A DNA stretch of 32,296 bases from Burkholderiales bacterium (GCA_020846575.1 JADLDQ010000120.1:1-32296); one strand, 5' to 3'; shown: positions 8,566 to 18,241, numbered from the stretch's first letter. Numbers and translations: made by a program. Notes: generated from the sequence alone by a model not told the origin.

Positions 8566-10461
8566 TTGAAGCCTACGGATATCCACACACCCGATTACTT
8601 CCACAAAGTCGTCGATTGCCAGTGGGCCTGCCCGGCCCACACTCCGGTTCCCGAATACATTCGCCTGATCGCAGCGGGGCGTTATGGCGACGCCTACATG
8701 ATCAACTGGAAGGCCAATGTTTTTCCCGGCATCCTCGGACGCACCTGCGACCGTCCTTGCGAGCCCGCCTGCAGGCGCGCCCGGGTCGAGGAGAACAACG
8801 TGGACGCCGGGGGTGCCGGCGAATCTGCCAGCGGCCAGACCGGAAGCTCCGCCAAGCCGGAACCGGTCGCCATCTGCCGGCTAAAGCGCGTCGCGGCCGA
8901 CTACAAGGACGACATCCGGCCACGCCTGCCCAGGCGCGCTGCGGTAATGAACGGCAAGAAGATCGCTTGCGTGGGCGCAGGCCCCGCCTCGCTCACGGTG
9001 GCGCGCGACCTCGCGCCGCTCGGATACCGCGTGGTGGTGTTCGATCGCGATCCCCGCGCCGGCGGCATGATCTGGTCCCAGATCCCGCGTTTTCGCCTGC
9101 CGATGGAGGTGATCGACGAGGAGGTCGGCTACATCCTCGACCTTGGCGTGGAATTCCGCGGCGGTACCGAGATCCAGAGCATGAAGGCGCTGCTCGCGCA
9201 GGACTGGGACGCCGTTTTCATCGGCTCGGGCGCGCCGCGCGGGCGCGACCTGGACATCCCCGGGCGGCGGGAGGCCGCGAAGAACATCCACATCGGCATC
9301 GACTGGCTCTCGTCGGTTTCCTTCGGCCACGTCGAGCGCATCGGCAGGCGAGTGATCGTGTTGGGCGGAGGCAACACCGCGATGGACTGCTGCCGCACCT
9401 CGCGGCGCCTGGGCGGCGAGGACGTGAAGGTCGTCGTGCGCTCCGGTTTCGAGGAGATGAAGGCATCCCCCTGGGAGAAGGAGGACGCGATGCGCGAGGG
9501 GATTCCCATGCTCAACATGCTCGTGCCCAAGGAATTCACCCACGAAAAGGGGCGGTTGACCGGCGTTCTGTTCGAGAAGGTGAAGGCGGTACACGACGAG
9601 AAGGGACGTCGCAGACTGGTCCCCACGGGCGAGCCCGACCAGCACCTCGAATGCGACGACGTGCTGGTCGCGGTCGGCCAGGAGAACGCCTTTCCCTGGA
9701 TCGAGCGCGATATCGGCATCCGCTTCGACGAGAAGTGGGGTATGCCGGTGGTGGACGAGACGACGATGCAGACGACTCTGGCGCGGGTATTCGTCGGTGG
9801 CGACGCCGCCTTCGGACCGAAGAACATCATCTGGGCAGTCGCGCATGGGCACGACGCGGCCATCTCGATCGACAAGTTCCTGAACGGCGAGGATGTGCGC
9901 GAGCGTCCGGCCCCCACGGTGAACCTGGTGTCGCAGAAGATGGGCATCCACGAGTGGAGCTACGACAACGAGGTCGCCGCCGATCTTCGCTACAAGGTGC
10001 CGCACCGGGATCAGAAGATCGCGCTGAAGGATATCAAGGTCGAGGTGGAACTGGGTTTCGATCCCAAGCTCGGATTCAAGGAGGCGCAGCGCTGCCTCAA
10101 CTGCGACGTTCAGACGGTTTTCAAGCCGAAGCTGTGCATCGAGTTCGACGCCTGTGTCGACATATGTCCGATGGACTGCATCACCTTCACCGCCAACGGC
10201 GAGGAGAAAGAGCTTCGAACCCGCCTGAACGCACCGGCGCGGAACCTCGCTCAGGACCTGTACGTTTCCGACGTGCTGAAGACCGGACTGATCATGGCCA
10301 AGGACGAGGACGTCTGCCTGCACTGCGGGCTGTGCGCCGAGCGCTGCCCGACCGGGGCCTGGGACATGCAGAAATTCTTCCTCGAACTCGCCCATGCCGG
10401 CCCGGCCTGCCGTCCCGGCGTCACGACCAAGACCGCCATACCGGTCAGGAAAGCGGCCTGA
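8566..10461 (+). CDS. GltD/NfnB-like FAD/NAD(P) oxidoreductase with N-terminal Fe-S domain and fused C-terminal ferredoxin domain
   Basis: 631 aa; N-terminal CQWACPAHTPVPEYI...CDRPCEPACRR; GAGPASLTVARDLAPLGYRVVVFDRD (FAD), VLGGGNTAMDCCRT (NAD(P)); C-terminal CLHCGLCAERCP. TTG start at 8566 inferred, with GGAGAA upstream. Confidence 0.9.
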   Translation: MKPTDIHTPDYFHKVVDCQWACPAHTPVPEYIRLIAAGRYGDAYMINWKANVFPGILGRTCDRPCEPACRRARVEENNVDAGGAGESASGQTGSSAKPEPVAICRLKRVAADYKDDIRPRLPRRAAVMNGKKIACVGAGPASLTVARDLAPLGYRVVVFDRDPRAGGMIWSQIPRFRLPMEVIDEEVGYILDLGVEFRGGTEIQSMKALLAQDWDAVFIGSGAPRGRDLDIPGRREAAKNIHIGIDWLSSVSFGHVERIGRRVIVLGGGNTAMDCCRTSRRLGGEDVKVVVRSGFEEMKASPWEKEDAMREGIPMLNMLVPKEFTHEKGRLTGVLFEKVKAVHDEKGRRRLVPTGEPDQHLECDDVLVAVGQENAFPWIERDIGIRFDEKWGMPVVDETTMQTTLARVFVGGDAAFGPKNIIWAVAHGHDAAISIDKFLNGEDVRERPAPTVNLVSQKMGIHEWSYDNEVAADLRYKVPHRDQKIALKDIKVEVELGFDPKLGFKEAQRCLNCDVQTVFKPKLCIEFDACVDICPMDCITFTANGEEKELRTRLNAPARNLAQDLYVSDVLKTGLIMAKDEDVCLHCGLCAERCPTGAWDMQKFFLELAHAGPACRPGVTTKTAIPVRKAA

Positions 10462-10705
10462 TCGACGATATGCGAGGAGGCGAACGGGTTCGTTCGGCCA
10501 CGGGCGGCCAGTCGTGGATCCGCGCGGTCATGACCGCGCCGCCGGTCGCGCCGGCGCGGCGCAGGCCGCCCCTTGAGCGCGTGGGTCCCGTGCAGTGCGC
10601 GGGCCGGCAGCGACGCCGGCTTCGAGCATTGCGGTTCCTGAGCGTCCCAGGCCGGTGCAGCCCGGGGATGACCCACCTTCTGGAATCACCACCAGAGATC
10701 CGTAG

Positions 10706-12547
10706 ATGAAAAGAATCGAAGCGGTCAACGATTTCGTCGTCAAGTTCGCCAACATCAACGGCTCCGGCTCGGCCTCGGCCAACGAGCTGTTCGCCAAGTC
10801 GTTCATGCGCATGGGCATACCGGTGAGTCCGCGCAACATCTTTCCCTCCAACATCCAGGGCCTGCCCACCTGGTACGAGGTGCGGGTGACAGAGAAGGGA
10901 CACCTCGGGCGGCGCGGGGGCGTGGACCTGATGGTCGCCATGAACCCGCAGACCTGGAACTCGGACCTGGAGGAGATCGAACCCGGGGGCTATCTCTTCT
11001 ACGACAACACCCGATCGATACCGGCATCCCGGTTCCGTGACAACATCAACGTCATCGGCATGCCGCTCACCGAGATCTGCAATTCCACCTACACGGACGC
11101 CCGCGAGCGGCAGCTGTTCAAGAACATCATCTACGTGGGCGCGCTTTCGGCGATGATGGATATCGACCCGGAAGCGATCGCGGAGCTGATCGGCGAGCAG
11201 TATCGGGGCAAGGAGAAGCTGCTCAAACCCAATCTCAATGCCTTGCAGATGGGGCGCAACTACGCCCAGGAGAAGCTGACAGGGCAGCTCGGCCTGAAAG
11301 CGCGCCGCGCCGACGCGGTGGGCGACAGGATCTTCATCGACGGCAACTCGGCCGCCGCGCTCGGATGCGTGTATGGCGGCGCGACGGTCTGCGCCTGGTA
11401 CCCCCTCACACCCTCCTCGTCGCTCGCAGAGGCGTTTCAGCGCTACTGCTCCCGGCTGCGGGTCGATAAGGAAACCGGCCGCAACAAGTTCGCGATCGTG
11501 CAGGCGGAGGACGAGCTCGCCTCGATCGGCATGGTGGTGGGAGCGGGCTGGAACGGCGCGCGCGCGTTCACCGCGACCTCCGGTCCGGGTATCTCGCTGA
11601 TGCAGGAGTTCATCGGGCTGGCTTACTTCGCCGAGGTCCCGGCGACCATCATCGACGTACAGCGCGGCGGCCCGTCGACAGGCATGCCCACGCGCACCCA
11701 GCAGTCCGACGTGCTCTGCTGCGCCTACGCTTCCCACGGCGACACCAAGCACGTGCTTCTCTTCCCGGAGGATCCGGCCGAGTGTTTCGAATTTGCGGCC
11801 GCCGCGCTGGACCTTGCCGACCGGCTTCAGACGCCGGTGTTCGTGATGAGCGACCTGGACATCGGCATGAACCAGCGGCTGTGCAGACCGCTCCAGTGGG
11901 ACGACAGCCGCGCCCACGACCGCGGCAAGGTGATGATCCGGGAGGAACTCGAGGCGGGCTGCGAATTCGGACGTTACCTCGACGTGGACGGCGACGGCAT
12001 AACGTACCGGACCTATCCGGGCACACACTCGACCAGGGGTTCCTACTTCACGCGCGGCACCACCAAGGACCGCTACGCGCGCTACTCGGAGCAAGGACCG
12101 GATTACATCGATAACGTGCAGCGGCTGCTCAAGAAGTTCGAGACCGCCAAGTCCCTGGTGCCCAGGCCCGTGCTGACCCCGTCCAGGCGGCCGGCGCGTT
12201 TCGGCGTGATCCACTATGGGTCCACCGGTCCGGCCATGCACGAGGCGCTGGAGGCGCTCGCCGAGATGAACGTCCACGTGAACGCCCTGCGCGTGCGGGC
12301 ATTTCCGTTCCAGGACGAGATCGCCGAATTCGTCGCCGCGCATTCGAAGGTGTTCGTGATCGAGCAGAACCGCGACGCACAGCTGAAGTCGCTGCTGGTC
12401 AACGAAGCCGGTATCGGCCCGGCGAACCTGATCTCGCTGCTGCACTACGACGGCACCCCGATCACCGCGCGCTTCATCACGCGGGAGATCTCGCAGATCG
12501 CCGCCGCGCTCAACGTGCGCCCGATCAAGAAAGACAAGGCGGCGTGA
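10706..12547 (+). CDS. 2-oxoacid:ferredoxin oxidoreductase, gamma-alpha fused subunit
   Basis: 613 aa; N-terminal gamma-type domain (INGSGSASANELFAKSFMRMG), then alpha-type pyrimidine-binding region (YPLTPSSSLAEAF...QAEDELASIGMVVGAGWNGARAFTATSGPGISLMQEFIGLAYFAEVPATIIDVQRGGPSTGMPTRTQQSD). Confidence 0.93.
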   Translation: MKRIEAVNDFVVKFANINGSGSASANELFAKSFMRMGIPVSPRNIFPSNIQGLPTWYEVRVTEKGHLGRRGGVDLMVAMNPQTWNSDLEEIEPGGYLFYDNTRSIPASRFRDNINVIGMPLTEICNSTYTDARERQLFKNIIYVGALSAMMDIDPEAIAELIGEQYRGKEKLLKPNLNALQMGRNYAQEKLTGQLGLKARRADAVGDRIFIDGNSAAALGCVYGGATVCAWYPLTPSSSLAEAFQRYCSRLRVDKETGRNKFAIVQAEDELASIGMVVGAGWNGARAFTATSGPGISLMQEFIGLAYFAEVPATIIDVQRGGPSTGMPTRTQQSDVLCCAYASHGDTKHVLLFPEDPAECFEFAAAALDLADRLQTPVFVMSDLDIGMNQRLCRPLQWDDSRAHDRGKVMIREELEAGCEFGRYLDVDGDGITYRTYPGTHSTRGSYFTRGTTKDRYARYSEQGPDYIDNVQRLLKKFETAKSLVPRPVLTPSRRPARFGVIHYGSTGPAMHEALEALAEMNVHVNALRVRAFPFQDEIAEFVAAHSKVFVIEQNRDAQLKSLLVNEAGIGPANLISLLHYDGTPITARFITREISQIAAALNVRPIKKDKAA

Positions 12548-12715
12548 GCCCGACGCGCCGCCTCGAGGGCGAGTTCCCCGGCGGGCTGTGCCAGGGCAGT
12601 GCCAGGGCAGCCCAGCGAGCATGCCGGGCCGTCCCAGGCGCGACGCCTTTTTCGCGAAGCGACAAGGTGCTCCAATGAGCGCCCGGTGCACGAACAGACC
12701 GAAGGAAAGACCGCG

Positions 12716-13771
12716 ATGACCTACCTCGCCAAGCCCAGGCTTCATCACCCCGCGCTGCCGGTCAACAAGCTCGGCTACACGCGCCGCGACTACGAGGGAA
12801 AGGTCTCCACCTTGTGCGCGGGATGCGGACACGACTCGATTTCGGCCGCGATCATCCAGGCCTGCTGGGAGCTGGACCTGGAGCCGCACCGGCTCGCCAA
12901 GCTCTCGGGTATCGGCTGCAGTTCCAAGACGCCCGACTACTTCCTGGGCAATTCGCACGGCTTCAACGCGGTGCACGGGCGCATGCCCTCGGTGGCGACC
13001 GGCGCGAACCTCGCCAACCGCGACCTCGTCTACCTGGGCGTGTCGGGGGACGGCGATTCGGCGTCGATCGGCATAGGCCAGTTCGCCCACGTGATGCGCC
13101 GTGGCCTGAACATGACCTACATCGTCGAGAACAACGGCGTCTACGGACTCACCAAGGGACAGTTCTCGGCGACCGCCGACCGGGGGTCGAAGTCCAAGCG
13201 CGGCGCGGTCAACGCGGATTCCCCGATCGACCTGGTTTCGCTGGCGCTTCAGCTCGGCGCCACCTTCGTCGCGAGAAGTTTCTCGGGCGACAAGCGCCAG
13301 CTCGTGCCGCTCATCAAGGCGGCGCTCGCGCACCGCGGCGCCGCGCTCATCGACGTCATCAGCCCGTGCGTGGCGTTCAACAACCATGCCGGCAGCACCA
13401 AGAGCTACGACTACGTGCGCGAACACAACACGGCGGTGAACCGGCTGGATTTCTGGCCCTCCCGGGACGCCATCACGGTGAACTACGGCGAGGGCGAGGC
13501 GATCGACGTCCTGCAGCACGACGGCTCGGTCCTGCGCCTGTGCAAGACCCATGCGGAATACGACCCGACCGAGCGCCTGGCGGCGATGGACCTCATCGCG
13601 CGGCACCAGGCGAAGGGGGAACTCCTCACCGGCCTGCTGTACCTGGATCCGGGTGCGGAAGATCTGCACCAGCATCTGAACACGGTGGCGGTTCCGCTCA
13701 ATTCCCTGGGCACGGCCGATCTGTGCCCGGGCTCCCAGATCCTCGAGAGAATCAACGCCTCGCTGCGCTAG
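12716..13771 (+). CDS. 2-oxoacid:ferredoxin oxidoreductase, beta (TPP-binding) subunit
   Basis: LCAGCGHDSISAAI, SGIGCSSKTPDYF, GDGDSASIGIGQFAHVMRRGLNMTYIVENNGVYGLTKGQ; ATG at 12716 preferred over track start 12599. Confidence 0.93.
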   Translation: MTYLAKPRLHHPALPVNKLGYTRRDYEGKVSTLCAGCGHDSISAAIIQACWELDLEPHRLAKLSGIGCSSKTPDYFLGNSHGFNAVHGRMPSVATGANLANRDLVYLGVSGDGDSASIGIGQFAHVMRRGLNMTYIVENNGVYGLTKGQFSATADRGSKSKRGAVNADSPIDLVSLALQLGATFVARSFSGDKRQLVPLIKAALAHRGAALIDVISPCVAFNNHAGSTKSYDYVREHNTAVNRLDFWPSRDAITVNYGEGEAIDVLQHDGSVLRLCKTHAEYDPTERLAAMDLIARHQAKGELLTGLLYLDPGAEDLHQHLNTVAVPLNSLGTADLCPGSQILERINASLR

Positions 13772-13939
13772 GCGGCGCCGCCGGCCGCGGTCGCGGCCTG
13801 AAGGGCGGAGTCTGCCCGCCCGCGCACGAGGCGCAGGGCAGCGGCCGGCTTTCTCCCGCCTGAGTCCGGCCGCACGGCTCCTCGACGCCCTGTCAGAATG
13901 GCCCCCCGCCGCGCGAGCGCGGTGAACGAGGAGCCACGC

Positions 13940-15148
13940 ATGCACGACGACACCAGGACCGTCCACGCCGGCCGCCATCCGCAGCGGCACCACGGCATGG
14001 TGAATCCCCCCGTGTACCACGCCTCCACGGTGCTCTGCGCTTCCATGGCCGAATGGGAGCGCAAGCGGCGCGACTGGGTGGAGGAAGCCCCGGGGGTCTA
14101 TCACTACGGCCGGCACGGAACACCCACAACGGAGGCGCTGCAAGAGGCCGTCGCCGAGCTGGAGGGCGGCTACCGCACGCTGATCTACCCGTCGGGCCTG
14201 GCCGCCTGCGCGGGGGCGATCCTTTCCTGCGTTTGCGCGGGCGACCACCTGCTGGTGACCGACAGCGTGTACGGACCGACGCGCAGTTTCGCCTCGCGCT
14301 TCCTTGCCCGCTTCGGCGTCGAAACCACCTTCTTCGACCCGCTTGTGGGCGCCGGCATCGAGGCGCTGTTCCGGCCGAACACACGCGCGGTGTACCTCGA
14401 GTCGCCGGGATCGCTCACCCTGGAAGTGCAGGACGTGCCCGCGATCGCAACGCTGGCGCGCGCGCGCGGCGCGCGGGTCATCATCGACAACACCTGGGCG
14501 ACGCCGCTGTACTTCAAGCCGTTCCGGCACGGCGTGGACTTCTCGGTGCACTCCGGCACCAAGTACGTGGTGGGACATTCGGACGCGCTCATGGGGCTGG
14601 TGACGGTCGGCCGCGACGCGTGGCCGCTGCTCAAGGCCACGACTTTCGGCCTGGGCCAGACGGCCGGCCCAGACGACGTCTACCTCGCCCAGCGCGGGCT
14701 TCGCACGCTGGCGGTGCGCATGCGCCAGCACTGGACCTCGGGGCTGGTTCTTGCGGACTGGTTCGCGCGCCAACCCGAGGTCGAGCGGGTGATCCATCCA
14801 GCGCGCCCGCAGGATCCGGGGAACGCGCTCTGGAAGCGCGATTTTCTGGGGGCCTGCGGGTTGTTCAGCGTTCTGCTCAAACCGGTCCCGCAGGCGGCGT
14901 TCGCGGCATTCGTGGACGCACTCGCGCTGTTCGGGATTGGAGCGTCCTGGGGTGGCTACGAAAGTCTGATCGTCCCGTTCGACCTCACCGAGATCCGAAC
15001 CGCTACCCGCTGGGAGCATCCCGGGCAGTGCTTTCGCATCCACGCCGGGCTCGAGGATGCGGGCGACCTCTGCCGGGACCTCGAGTCGGGATTCGAGGCC
15101 ATGCGCGCCCGGGTACGAACCCTGGGTGCGGCTCCGGCAGGGGGGTAG
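13940..15148 (+). CDS. metC: Cys/Met metabolism PLP-dependent enzyme, cystathionine beta-lyase type
   Basis: MHDDTRTVHAGRHPQRHHGMVNPPVYHASTV; YPSGLAACAGAI; VIIDNTWATPLYFKP; SVHSGTKYVVGHSDALMGLV (PLP Lys); IGASWGGYESL. Confidence 0.88.
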   Translation: MHDDTRTVHAGRHPQRHHGMVNPPVYHASTVLCASMAEWERKRRDWVEEAPGVYHYGRHGTPTTEALQEAVAELEGGYRTLIYPSGLAACAGAILSCVCAGDHLLVTDSVYGPTRSFASRFLARFGVETTFFDPLVGAGIEALFRPNTRAVYLESPGSLTLEVQDVPAIATLARARGARVIIDNTWATPLYFKPFRHGVDFSVHSGTKYVVGHSDALMGLVTVGRDAWPLLKATTFGLGQTAGPDDVYLAQRGLRTLAVRMRQHWTSGLVLADWFARQPEVERVIHPARPQDPGNALWKRDFLGACGLFSVLLKPVPQAAFAAFVDALALFGIGASWGGYESLIVPFDLTEIRTATRWEHPGQCFRIHAGLEDAGDLCRDLESGFEAMRARVRTLGAAPAGG

Positions 15149-15539
15149 CGTCGTGGGCTGTCCGGTGCGAGCCGAACGCAGCGTTCCAGGCGGCGCCGTG
15201 CATCACCGCCGGTCGTGCGGCGCTCACCCTGTCTGCGGGGCACCATGACGAGGTTCGGCACGGAAAATCTGCGCTCGTCGATGCGGTCGTCCGCCGGCGG
15301 CGGGAGGCATCGAAATCCATCCGGGCGCTGGCCGTGTCCCCGCGCGGCCCGGAACAGCGTCCGTGCGGCAGCGGCGGGAAACGAGCGTGCGGTGCATGAG
15401 GGAAATGCGTTGTCGGTAGCCACGGAAAACGAGTGTCCGGCGCACGGGGAAGGGATCGCCCCGCTGCCCCGGGATCGCACATCGCTCCCGCAGGCGCCGG
15501 GCGATATCATTCGATGCGGACCGGTCTCGATATGAACCC

Positions 15540-15929
15540 ATGAAACGCAAGCGCTCGCTCAGCATGAAGGGCCAGGTCATCTCGCGGTGCTACCGGCTAT
15601 CTGCGGCGGCGCTGCTGGGCGCCCTGCTCGCGGGTTGCGGCGGTCTGGGGGTGCGCTACCAGGGCGGCTCCGCGATCAGCTCCGGGCAGGTGGTTGCGGG
15701 TGGCAGCTACCGCGGCGCGAGCATCTCGATCGGCGGCGACAGCCGGATCGTCGCGGGGGTCGTAATCGCGGTGATGCTGGCAGAAGGGGTGCGCTACTAC
15801 AGCAGGGCCTCCGACGGCAGCATGACGCTGCTGCCGCGTGGTTCGGAACTCGACCCTGCGCGACGGATCAGCGAGCAGGACTGCACGCGTCCGATCGCCA
15901 TCGACGGCGGCAACCTGAAATGCCGTTGA
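15540..15929 (+). CDS. Small putative lipoprotein, unknown function
   Basis: 129 aa; basic N-terminus, hydrophobic stretch and lipobox LLAGC; second hydrophobic segment IVAGVVIAVMLAEGV. Confidence 0.6.
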   Translation: MKRKRSLSMKGQVISRCYRLSAAALLGALLAGCGGLGVRYQGGSAISSGQVVAGGSYRGASISIGGDSRIVAGVVIAVMLAEGVRYYSRASDGSMTLLPRGSELDPARRISEQDCTRPIAIDGGNLKCR

Positions 15930-16162
15930 GTCCGCTGGCGACCCGCGACGCTCGCTCGCGGGCGACACCGGCTCGGGGACGGGGCGTCCCGCCGCAGGAG
16001 GCGATGCGCAGGGTCTCGGTGCGGCGGTTGCGGTGCATCGGCGCATCGGCGCGCGCTGCGCGCCGTCCGTGACGAAACCGCGCCGGACGCGGGTTCGATC
16101 GTTCAGTGCGCTCGCGCGATGCCTTCGATCCCGCTCCGCCGCCTGAAGCCGCACGGTTGCGT

Positions 16163-17068
16163 ATGAATCCTCGCGACGCGGACCTGCTCGACGAGTTCTG
16201 TGACGCCGTCTGGCTGGAGGATGGGCTTTCCGGGAACACGCTCGAGAGCTATCGACGCGACCTGCGCCAGTTCGCCGATTGGCTTGCCGCCGTGTGCCGC
16301 GGGCCGCTGCTGGAGGTCTCCGAATCCGATGTCGCCGGCTATCTCGCACTTCGTAACCGGGGGTCCGCGGGTGTCAAGGCGGCCACACAGGCGCGCCTGG
16401 TGTCGAGCCTGAGGCGCTTTTACCGGTTCGTGCTCGCGGGCGGCCGCATTGCGCGGGACCCCACCGTACGACTCGACTCCCCGAAGCTGCCGCGTCGCTT
16501 TCCTCGAACGCTGACCGAAGCAGACGTCGAAGCCCTGCTCTTGGCGCCCTCGGCCGATTTCCCGGCCGGGCTGCGCGACCGCGCGATGCTCGAGGTGCTC
16601 TACGCGAGCGGCCTTCGGGTCTCGGAACTGGTGGGCCTCAAGCTCACCGGCCTGGATCTGAACGCGGGGCTGGTCCGGGTATTCGGCAAGGGCGCGCGTG
16701 AGCGTCTGGTCCCGCTGGGCGAGGATGCGGTGGAATGGGTGCGCCGCTATCAGGCCGATGCGAGGCAGGTCTTGCTTCGCGGGCGCTCGAGCGAGTTCGT
16801 GTTCGTGACGGCTCGTGGCGGGCCGATGACGCGGCAGGCCTTCTGGTACCTCATCCGCAGGCACGCTGCTCTCGCCATCCCAGGCAAGCCGCTGTCGCCT
16901 CACACGCTGCGCCACGCTTTCGCCACCCACCTCCTGAACCACGGCGCCGACCTGCGCGCGGTGCAGATGCTGCTCGGGCACGCGGACATCTCCACCACCC
17001 AGATCTACACCCACGTCGCCCGGGAACGCCTCAAGGCGCTGCACGCAAAGCATCACCCCAGGGCTTGA
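16163..17068 (+). CDS. xerD: Site-specific tyrosine recombinase XerD
   Basis: LEDGLSGNTLESYRRDLRQFADWL; ASGLRVSELVGL; HTLRHAFATHLLNHGADLRAVQMLLGHADISTTQIYTHVARERLKALHAKHHPRA; start 16163 preferred. Confidence 0.93.
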   Translation: MNPRDADLLDEFCDAVWLEDGLSGNTLESYRRDLRQFADWLAAVCRGPLLEVSESDVAGYLALRNRGSAGVKAATQARLVSSLRRFYRFVLAGGRIARDPTVRLDSPKLPRRFPRTLTEADVEALLLAPSADFPAGLRDRAMLEVLYASGLRVSELVGLKLTGLDLNAGLVRVFGKGARERLVPLGEDAVEWVRRYQADARQVLLRGRSSEFVFVTARGGPMTRQAFWYLIRRHAALAIPGKPLSPHTLRHAFATHLLNHGADLRAVQMLLGHADISTTQIYTHVARERLKALHAKHHPRA

Positions 17069-17114
17069 GCCGCCTTTGCTGCGCCCCGCTGGCGCCGTGG
17101 CGGCTGCGCCGCCT

Positions 17115-17471
17115 CTATCCGGTTGCGGTGCGTTCGACGCAAGCGCCCACGCCGCGTGCTTCCGGAACGGCGCCGAACTTGGTGATGCGTACACGAACCC
17201 GCGGAGTCTTGAACTCCTGCACGATCAGCCGTGCGACCCGGTCGGCGAGCGTCTCCACGAGGCCGAAGCGTTCCTCGGCGAGCATCGACTTGACCCGGGC
17301 TGTGACCGCGGCATAGTCGATCGTGTCGCTCACCCGTCCGGTCGTGAACAGAGCCTGCCCGGGCACCTCCAGCTCGATGTTCAGCTCGATGGTCTGCGGC
17401 GCGGCTCTTTCGTGTCGGTGCACGCCGACCCAGGCGGACAAGCGCAGCTCGCGGATGAAGATGGTGTCCAT
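17115..17471 (-). CDS. folB: Dihydroneopterin aldolase
   Basis: 118 aa from ATG at 17471: MDTIFIRELRLSAWVGVHRHERAAPQTIELNIEL...DTIDYAAVTARVKSMLAEERFGLVETLADRVARLI. Confidence 0.93.
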   Translation of the reverse strand: MDTIFIRELRLSAWVGVHRHERAAPQTIELNIELEVPGQALFTTGRVSDTIDYAAVTARVKSMLAEERFGLVETLADRVARLIVQEFKTPRVRVRITKFGAVPEARGVGACVERTATG

Positions 17472-17644
17472 GGTTCGCCCGCTGCGCGGCGATGGGCAGC
17501 GGGAAGGCGCCTGCGAGACATTAGAATGGTGAATTGTAAGGGAAGCGCTTTTCGCAGTCCCCTGGGCTGCGGATGCGAGACGGGATTGAACTCGCATGCC
17601 TGCCGGGCGCGGTTCCAGCGGGGTGCGCGGCGGCTTTCGATGAC

Positions 17645-18241
17645 ATGGTCGAGACTGCACTGATACTTGTGGCCTATCTCGTGGGGTCGCTCTCCTTCGC
17701 GATGATCGTGAGCCGTGCCTTGGGCCTGCCGGACCCCCGCTCCTACGGTTCGGGTAACCCGGGCGCGACCAACGTGCTGCGTACCGGCAGGCGGGTTGCG
17801 GCGGCACTCACGCTCATGGGCGACGCAGGCAAGGGATGGCTGGCCATCGTCCTCGCGCGGGCGGTGCCGCCGGAATGGAACGTCGCCAACTGGACCATCG
17901 CGGCCGTCGCTCTGGCTGCGTTTGCCGGCCATCTGTGGCCGATCCTGTTCCGCTTCCAGGGTGGTAAGGGCGTCGCAACGGCAGCCGGTGTTCTGCTTGC
18001 CCTGGACCTTCGCCTGGGCATCGGCACCGTTCTCACCTGGCTGATCGTCGCCGCGATCTTCCGCGTCTCCTCTCTGGCCGCCCTGGCAGCGGCAGTGTTC
18101 GCGCCGCTGTGGTGCTTCTGGCTCATGGGACTCAATGCGATCACCGGCGCGATCGCGGTCATCGCGCTGTTGCTCATCTGGCGACACAGGGCCAACATCC
18201 GCCGCCTTCTGTCCGCAGAGGAGCGCAGGATGGGCGAGTAG
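17645..18241 (+). CDS. plsY: Glycerol-3-phosphate acyltransferase PlsY
   Basis: [52 protein letters not shown]; multi-TM; ATG 17645. Confidence 0.95.
   Translation: MVETALILVAYLVGSLSFAMIVSRALGLPDPRSYGSGNPGATNVLRTGRRVAAALTLMGDAGKGWLAIVLARAVPPEWNVANWTIAAVALAAFAGHLWPILFRFQGGKGVATAAGVLLALDLRLGIGTVLTWLIVAAIFRVSSLAALAAAVFAPLWCFWLMGLNAITGAIAVIALLLIWRHRANIRRLLSAEERRMGE

Noticed and set aside
12588-12609. Two direct copies of GTGCCAGGGCA
   Set aside because: 11-bp duplication in a GC-rich gap; too short to interpret.
10445-15043. 1532-aa minus-strand ORF antisense to the 2-oxoacid oxidoreductase genes and metC
   Set aside because: The three sense genes (10706, 12716, 13940) share the same frame, so one antisense frame stays open across them through high-GC codon bias. 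Translation is His/Arg/Val-rich with no recognisable domain; the sense genes are unambiguous.
15149-15539. Possible degenerate repeat cluster (GGAAAACGAGTGTCC, GGAAATGCGT, GGAAACGAGCG)
   Set aside because: Only short, loosely spaced similarities (~23-27 nt apart) with no consistent unit; not CRISPR-like.
16163-17068. Tyrosine recombinase as a mobile-element integrase
   Set aside because: C-terminal YTHVARERLKALHAKHHPRA and folB/plsY/tsaD neighbourhood indicate housekeeping XerD; no att-like repeats or cargo.
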